Shown here piece after piece: positions 59,344 to 64,000 of a DNA stretch of 64,000 bases (its first letter is position 1; each line of letters starts with the position of its first letter). The stretch covers positions 5,237 to 69,236 of the forward strand of contig JBHGBM010000024.1 of NCBI GenBank assembly GCA_041946965.1. The letters run 5' to 3'. The notes under the pieces were generated by a model. It was given only the letters and a program-made list of their open reading frames with translations, ran no database searches and was not told the DNA's origin. Both the position numbers and the translations under genes were made by a program. Origin of the DNA: JBHGBM01 sp041946965. Its GTDB lineage: Bacteria; Acidobacteriota; Terriglobia; Bryobacterales; Bryobacteraceae.

Positions 59344-61071
59344 TCAGAGAAACAAGCCCGAGAGCATCGCCACCAGCGCCAGAATGCAAACCGCGAAGAC
59401 GCACCAGTAAAAGACCACGCTCCGGTACCACGGGCCGCCCAGTTCGCCGCCCAGATTCAGCCGCCGGAAGTTGAACGTCAGCTTATCGGTGACCTTCTCA
59501 GGCGGCGGAGGCGCGCTCCGCAAACTCACCAGCGTGCACACCCCAACGCAGCAGAACCAGTTCACGGTAGCCTGCATGGTGTACGGTTCCAGCCAGAGCC
59601 AGTGGCCGGGCGCCAGATTCACGTACAACTTAAGCGCGATGCCCAGCGCGAAGCCCGTCACCACCGCGGCCATGGCCCCCGCGGCATTGATGCGCCGCCA
59701 CAGAATCCCGAGCACGAAAATGGCGGAGAACGGCGGCGCGAAAAAGGCGTACATGGTCTGGATATAGACGAACAGCCCGTCTCCCATCCTCTCGATATAA
59801 CGGGCCAGCACGACCGCAATGGCCATTACGACGACCGACGTAATAGCCCCGGCGCGCACGTAGTGCCGCTCCGTCGCGTGCGGACGTACCAGCCGCTTGT
59901 AGAAATCCAGCGTGATGATGGTGGCCGTGGAGTTGATCACGGAACTCACGGTCGACTGAATGGCCCCGAACAGCGCCGCCAGAAACAGCCCGCGCAGCCC
60001 TTCCGGGATCACCATCTGGAGCATGGCCACGTAGCCCTTGTCCGCCTCGGGCCGCACCCGGTTCCACGGCAGCATGAGGATGTCAGGGTTCAGGGCGAAT
60101 AGGATCAGCCCCGGCAAAACCGTGATGGTGGGCATCAGAATCTTGAGAAACCCCGCCAGTACAATCCCCATCCGCGCGTGATACATGCTGCGCGCCGCCA
60201 GCACCCGCTGGATCATGAACTGGTTGATCACGTTGTACCAGATGCTGACCGAGAGAAACCCGAGGAACAGGCCGGGCCACGGGTTAGTCGGGTGGGTTAT
60301 GGGCTGCACCACCGCCAGCCGGTTGTAGTGATCCACGTGCGCGATGTTCCGGGTGTTGTGCGCCACCGCCTGCCGCCAGATGCCGGTCTGAGCCTGGTTG
60401 CGCTCGATCATCAGTTTCCAACCCGCGGTGAGCGAGTGTTGCGTGCCTGAAAGATAGTAGAGCCCAAGCACGGTCACCGAGATGCCGCCGGCGATTTTGA
60501 TGGCCAGCGTGAACAGGTCGGACCACGCGATGGAAAGCAGGCCGCCCCAAATGGCCCACCCTCCCGCGGCCAGCGCGATGAAGACGATGGAGAACCACAG
60601 GTCCCAGCCGAACAGGCGCTGAAGCGCCAGGCCGCCGCCGTACAAGACCCCCGCCAGGAACGCCGTAATGTTGCTGATGACCGTCACCACGGCAAAGAAC
60701 TGCCGGATGGCCGCGCTGTAACGCCGCTCCAGGAATTCCGGAGTCGTGAAAACCTTGGACGCCAGCAGGAAGGGGATGAAGAACCAGATCAGCAGCGAAA
60801 ACGACCAGATGTTTCCCCAGTCCGACATGGCCACGCAGACCCCGAACACATAGGCCGCGCCCACCATGCCGATGAACTGCTCCGTGGAGATATTGGCGGC
60901 CACGAACGAGGTTCCCACCACGTACCAGGGCAGGGAGCGGCCGGCCAGAAAATAGCCTTCGGTGCTGGCGCGCTTGCGGCGGCCCGCCAGGTACGCGATC
61001 AGGCACAGCACCGCGAAGTATCCGCAAAAAGCCGCGTAGTCGAGCGGCGCCAGCGCGAATTGCGCCTGCAT
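59344..61071 (-). CDS. Sodium/solute symporter (SSS family)
   Basis: 575 residues from ATG 61071, whose A overlaps the final base of the upstream stop (TGATG). About 13-14 transmembrane helices are present. SLPWYVVGTSFVAANISTEQ, SKVFTTPEFLERRY, GGLLSIAWSDLF and STVSSVINSTATIITLDFYK are SSS/SGLT signatures including the Na-site helix. It imports a solute, probably a sugar or sugar acid, with Na+. Translational coupling to a ceramidase-like amidohydrolase suggests that enzyme's product is the cargo. Confidence 0.93.
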   Translation of the reverse strand: MQAQFALAPLDYAAFCGYFAVLCLIAYLAGRRKRASTEGYFLAGRSLPWYVVGTSFVAANISTEQFIGMVGAAYVFGVCVAMSDWGNIWSFSLLIWFFIPFLLASKVFTTPEFLERRYSAAIRQFFAVVTVISNITAFLAGVLYGGGLALQRLFGWDLWFSIVFIALAAGGWAIWGGLLSIAWSDLFTLAIKIAGGISVTVLGLYYLSGTQHSLTAGWKLMIERNQAQTGIWRQAVAHNTRNIAHVDHYNRLAVVQPITHPTNPWPGLFLGFLSVSIWYNVINQFMIQRVLAARSMYHARMGIVLAGFLKILMPTITVLPGLILFALNPDILMLPWNRVRPEADKGYVAMLQMVIPEGLRGLFLAALFGAIQSTVSSVINSTATIITLDFYKRLVRPHATERHYVRAGAITSVVVMAIAVVLARYIERMGDGLFVYIQTMYAFFAPPFSAIFVLGILWRRINAAGAMAAVVTGFALGIALKLYVNLAPGHWLWLEPYTMQATVNWFCCVGVCTLVSLRSAPPPPEKVTDKLTFNFRRLNLGGELGGPWYRSVVFYWCVFAVCILALVAMLSGLFL

Positions 61072-62471
61072 CAGCGGTCCCGCTCCAGTTCCCGCAACAC
61101 CGCCAGCGACTCCGCGGCGAGGATCTTCGCCGCGTCGGGAGCGAACAAGGTGGTTTCCACCTCGTAGCCGCCTTCGGTGTACGCCTCCGGAGTGGGAATA
61201 TAGCCTCCTCCGCCATGTGAGTAGCCGGAGAACAGCGTGTAACGGAAGGGAGAAGCCGCCTCGACCTCGCGGGCGATTTCGATGAACGGTTCCCCCTGCG
61301 TGGAAATCAGGGCCGCCGGGCCAATACGGATTCCCATGATGCGCCGCGGCAGGTGGGTCCTGCCCGCCACCAGTCGGGCGCGCTCCGCGCGCATGCCCGC
61401 CTGTGTCGCCTGGGCCGTAGCCAGGCGAATTGCCTCTTCCGGTTCCGACGCGCGCAGTTCGTTCAGGCGCTCGCGCAAGCCGGCGGCCTCCGCCTCGAGC
61501 TCCTCCGGGGACCGCATGGGCCGCACCGGCAACGCCGCCCACCGCGAGACCACGCGCAGCACCGGCGGCGGCGCCTCCACGGGCTCGTAATCGTACAACG
61601 CAATGGCCGCACCCGATTCCTGGCATCCGGTGTACCGCGGCCGCCGGGGCACTGTCTCGATTTCCAGCGCCACCCTGGCCGCTTCCAGCCCCAGGATGGC
61701 GCCCAAGTGGCGGTATACCGCCAGGTCGCCGCTGAACCCGCGGCGCGGCCCCACGTTTCCCGCCGCCCCTTGCAGAAAGAGACACGTGCCGCCTGCCTGC
61801 CGTTCCACCACTTGCCGCACCACGCCGGGGAAATCGGGCGTGTGGTATTGATTCTGCCAGCCCATGATGGTGCCGTGGCAGGCATAATGCACGATGATGG
61901 CGACCGGCCGCTCGTCGAGATCGTCGAAACGCAACACGCGCACCGTGCGGTCCGCCGCGCCTTCCGGGTTGCACCCCACCACCACCCGGCCTTCGGGCGT
62001 GCGGAACCGGCGGTTGACGTTGATGGCGCAGGATCCCTCCCCGGCCGCCACGCGCACCGGGCGCAGGTTGCGCCGCGCCTGCCAGATTGCGCCCGCGATG
62101 CGGTAAGGCAGCCCCTCGATATAGTTCACCGCCATCGGCAGCCCTTCGGCGATCATGGGCAGACGGAACGTATTGGGACCCGAGTGCGTGTGCGTATGGG
62201 AGAGGCGGATGCGATCCGGCGCGATCCCGGTCATCTCGCTCGCCAGCGCCACGGTCCGGGACTCCACCTCTGCGCTCAGGTTGATGATGTCGACGTCGGC
62301 AATGGCAGCCGTCTCAACTCCGTCGCTCACCACCAGCGCCGTGGCAAGCAAGGGTAAGTCCGTGTCCACGCCCCGCTGATGGGTCTGTGCGCCCCAGCCG
62401 CCCTGCGGCGTTCCTGGAGCTGGAGAGATATCGGCCCGTCCCGTCCCGGCCCTCAGTTGCGCGATAGCCAT
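61071..62471 (-). CDS. Neutral ceramidase-like protein, no signal peptide
   Basis: 466 residues. GTGRADISPAPGTPQGGW, the Zn string IRLSHTHTHSGPNT, HYACHGTIMGWQN and FLQGAAGNVGPRRG match the neutral/alkaline ceramidase superfamily. Unlike the enzyme at 43884-45293 it lacks a signal peptide, so it may act in the cytoplasm on an imported amide. The start ATG 62471 has TATAAC 11 nt upstream. The stop is shared with the symporter start. It is divergent from the hypothetical gene at 62509. Confidence 0.87.
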   Translation of the reverse strand: MAIAQLRAGTGRADISPAPGTPQGGWGAQTHQRGVDTDLPLLATALVVSDGVETAAIADVDIINLSAEVESRTVALASEMTGIAPDRIRLSHTHTHSGPNTFRLPMIAEGLPMAVNYIEGLPYRIAGAIWQARRNLRPVRVAAGEGSCAINVNRRFRTPEGRVVVGCNPEGAADRTVRVLRFDDLDERPVAIIVHYACHGTIMGWQNQYHTPDFPGVVRQVVERQAGGTCLFLQGAAGNVGPRRGFSGDLAVYRHLGAILGLEAARVALEIETVPRRPRYTGCQESGAAIALYDYEPVEAPPPVLRVVSRWAALPVRPMRSPEELEAEAAGLRERLNELRASEPEEAIRLATAQATQAGMRAERARLVAGRTHLPRRIMGIRIGPAALISTQGEPFIEIAREVEAASPFRYTLFSGYSHGGGGYIPTPEAYTEGGYEVETTLFAPDAAKILAAESLAVLRELERDR

Positions 62472-62508
62472 AGACCTTAGCCGTTATAGCACAGGTGGCT
62501 GAAATGAT

Positions 62509-63327
62509 ATGATTCTGAGACGTATGCGGTTGAACGCGCTGATGCTTCTGGCGGTGATGGCGTTTGCCGCCGGCCCGCCGCGGCTGGTCGAGTGGGAGCG
62601 GGGCATCGCTCTCGAACCCCGCGACGATCCCGGCATGACCATGTATCTCTGGTTCTATGAATGGAACATGTTCGAAGCGATGGCGCCCGGCCCCCACACG
62701 CACGGTACTTACAAGCTGGATCGCCGTATTGACCCGCGCACGAACGAGGCTCGCATAACATCGCCTGCCATCGACTTTCGTATGAAACCGGCTCCCGATG
62801 GCGCCGAAATGTCCCTCACGGTCAAGAATGTGACCGGCTACGATTGGCCGGAGATCGCCGCCATCATCCCTTGCTGGAGCCCCGGGCAAGTGGCCGGTAC
62901 GAACCCGAACAGTCCGTTGCCGAAGACCGTGGCCTTCGCCGATCCCGAGCATGACAAGACCGAGTTTCTGTCCACCAAGGGGCTGGCGCTGCTCACGTCG
63001 CGCGCTATCCACTTCAACCAGGATCTGCGCGCGGCCGCGGACAAGGTCTCCGACCACGGCACACACGCGTTCTCCTACAAGTGGCCGACCTCCGATGAGA
63101 ACGCGCGGGCGGGCATCCTGGTGCGCAAATCTGCCGACGGGAAGTGGGTCACCGGCATCGCCTGGCAGGATTACCTGTCCGTGCAGGGCCACAACCCGTG
63201 GAGCTGCATGCACGTGGCCGTGAAGGTCGGGCCCCTGAAGGTCAACGCATCGAAAACCGTGCGCGGCCGCCTCTGCCTGTTCCGCGGCACAACCGAACAA
63301 TGCTGGCGCCGCCTTTCATTTCGGTGA
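62509..63327 (+). CDS. Exported protein of unknown function
   Basis: 272 residues from ATG 62509. ATG 62524 is equally possible and lies 10 nt after TATGAT (62508-62513). A signal peptide (LNALMLLAVMAFAAG) precedes a beta-rich domain with Trp/His motifs (LWFYEWNMFEAMAPGPHTHG, GYDWPEIAAIIPCWSPG, GHNPWSCMHVAVKVG). I do not recognise the family. Conserved-looking His, Trp and Cys residues suggest a carbohydrate-active or metal-binding fold. It is followed by a palindromic repeat and the convergent rpoC end. Confidence 0.75.
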   Translation: MILRRMRLNALMLLAVMAFAAGPPRLVEWERGIALEPRDDPGMTMYLWFYEWNMFEAMAPGPHTHGTYKLDRRIDPRTNEARITSPAIDFRMKPAPDGAEMSLTVKNVTGYDWPEIAAIIPCWSPGQVAGTNPNSPLPKTVAFADPEHDKTEFLSTKGLALLTSRAIHFNQDLRAAADKVSDHGTHAFSYKWPTSDENARAGILVRKSADGKWVTGIAWQDYLSVQGHNPWSCMHVAVKVGPLKVNASKTVRGRLCLFRGTTEQCWRRLSFR

Positions 63328-63391
63328 CAGGCTGCAGAACCTCGTATTCCTTAAATCGCGGCCAACACTGCGTTGCGGGAGGACAAGAACG

Positions 63392-63458
63392 GCCGCCGAT
63401 AAATGCCGATAACACGGGACTTTGGTTCTCTCCGTGTTTATCTGCGTTCACCGGCGGC
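63392..63458. repeat. Dispersed GCAGATG palindrome, copy 2 (degenerate)
   Basis: The left arm at 63392-63417 begins GCCGCCGATAAATGCCGATA, and the right arm at 63432-63458 ends ATCTGCGTTCACCGGCGGC. They form an imperfect inverted repeat around a 14-nt loop. ATCTGCGTTCA relates it to the copy at 2728-2789. It lies between the stops of the convergent unknown gene and rpoC. Confidence 0.7.
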
Positions 63459-63505
63459 TAAATTCCGGGTCCATAGACGCTATCCGCTCAAAGCCTGCTG
63501 CTTCG

Positions 63506-64000
63506 TCACTCCGCCAGCGATTCCTCGCCGGTCTCCTCGCCGAAGCCGCTGGTGTCGGCGTCGAAGTGCAGACGGGTCTCCTCTTCGTAGCCCGGAATGG
63601 CCTCCAGCGAAGGCTCCACCACCGGTTCCTCAACCACGTCCTCGCCCTGGATCTTGGTGCCGCGGTAGTATTCCATGCCGGTCCCGGCCGGAATCAGACG
63701 GCCCATGATGACGTTCTCCTTGAGGCCTCGCAGGTAGTCCACCTTGCCGTTGATGGCGGCCTCGGTGAGCACGCGCGTGGTCTCCTGGAAGGAAGCCGCG
63801 GAGATGAACGAATCGGTCGAAAGCGAAGCCTTGGTGATGCCCAGCAGCACCGGCTTGCCGGCGCCCGGGCGCCCACCGGCTTCCATCACCCGCAGGTTCT
63901 CGCCGCGGAACTTGAACTTGTCCACCACTTCCTCGGGCAGGAACTCGGTGTCGCCGATGTCCTCCACCTTCACCCAGCGCATCATCTGGCGGACGATCAC
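63506..64000 (-). CDS. rpoC: RNA polymerase beta' subunit, C-terminal part
   Basis: The last 164 codons of rpoC, with the 5' part beyond the window. The conserved C-terminal clamp and jaw sequence is unmistakable: IVRQMMRWVKVEDIGDTEF, LLGITKASLSTDSFISAASF, QETTRVLTEAAINGKVDYL and LKENVIMGRLIPAGTGMEYY. The acidic tail (GEETGEESLAE) is typical of Acidobacteriota/Proteobacteria RpoC. The rpoB-rpoC operon presumably runs rightward of the window edge in reverse orientation. Transcription ends near the palindrome at 63392-63458. Confidence 0.98.
   Translation of the reverse strand: MIVRQMMRWVKVEDIGDTEFLPEEVVDKFKFRGENLRVMEAGGRPGAGKPVLLGITKASLSTDSFISAASFQETTRVLTEAAINGKVDYLRGLKENVIMGRLIPAGTGMEYYRGTKIQGEDVVEEPVVEPSLEAIPGYEEETRLHFDADTSGFGEETGEESLAE

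Noticed and set aside
1..64000. CRISPR array, tRNA, rRNA, prophage or insertion sequence
   Set aside because: No regularly spaced repeats, cloverleaf, rRNA cores, integrase or transposase were found on reading the intergenic gaps and proteins.

Overview
The window is high-GC, densely packed bacterial chromosome. It most resembles an Acidobacteriota genome of the Bryobacterales/Solibacter type. This is an inference from family content: three giant Oar-like TonB-dependent receptors with an N-terminal carboxypeptidase-regulatory domain, twin-arginine sulfatases, DUF1080 proteins, XylR-like regulation, and Ser/Thr kinase/formylglycine-enzyme/hydrolase mosaics. No rRNA, tRNA, CRISPR array, phage or insertion sequence was seen. 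Both edges cut genes: a HEAT-repeat protein on the left and rpoC on the right.

Layout. 1-2718: HEAT repeat, cyclic-nucleotide-binding, histidine kinase and response regulator genes with overlapping or close junctions. 2790-7400 (-): an Oar-like receptor followed by a YVTN-type propeller. 7523-10178 (+): a HypA-like protein lacking zinc cysteines, an alanine dehydrogenase-type enzyme and a CoA-transferase, translationally coupled. 10197-12421: sulfatase and EcsC-family protein. 12418-13803 (-): tyrosine phenol-lyase. 13925-15994: TPR protein, membrane-anchored TRASH/YHS protein, outer-membrane barrel. 15984-20005 (-): OPT transporter, lipoyl synthase, HGSNAT-like membrane acyltransferase. 20091-23806: a Ser/Thr kinase gene with its catalytic core deleted and fused to a hydrolase, a PAP2-type membrane protein, an enolase-superfamily enzyme. 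23810-27904: small exported protein, lytic transglycosylase, CHASE2 kinase and NtrC-type regulator. 27898-36369: carbohydrate and peptide catabolism (DUF2891, tandem DUF1080, D-aminoacylase, methyltransferase, esterase), YifB/ComM, an internally duplicated beta-propeller. 36382-37035: a second broken kinase gene. 37039-43868: transglutaminase-like protein, tandem TIM-barrel paralogues, sialidase-like protein, a broken M23 peptidase, HemW-like radical SAM enzyme, threonine aldolase. 43884-50036: ceramidase-like enzyme and XylR-like regulator divergent from a ketose 3-epimerase, then a propeller/PHP-like protein. 50098-55003: Oar-like receptor plus sulfatase. 55238-63327: DinB, Cys-rich mini-protein, third Oar-like receptor, sodium/solute symporter with a second ceramidase-like enzyme, hypothetical exported protein. 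63506-64000 (-): 3' end of rpoC.

The gene set suggests a soil-type heterotroph that captures and trims sulfated or amino-sugar polymers: receptors, sulfatases, sialidase-like propellers, DUF1080, D-aminoacylase, epimerase and symporter.

The most notable signals outside gene families are: (i) two kinase genes collapsed by internal deletions and one M23 gene collapsed by a nonsense codon plus a deletion; (ii) repeated TANNNT hexamers exactly 6-9 nt before start codons with little or no Shine-Dalgarno, suggesting leaderless or near-leaderless transcription, including divergent pairs with only about 30 bp between start codons; (iii) a dispersed GCAGATG-type palindrome at two convergent or terminal intergenic sites; (iv) a 21-bp-spaced direct repeat between the XylR-like regulator and the epimerase.
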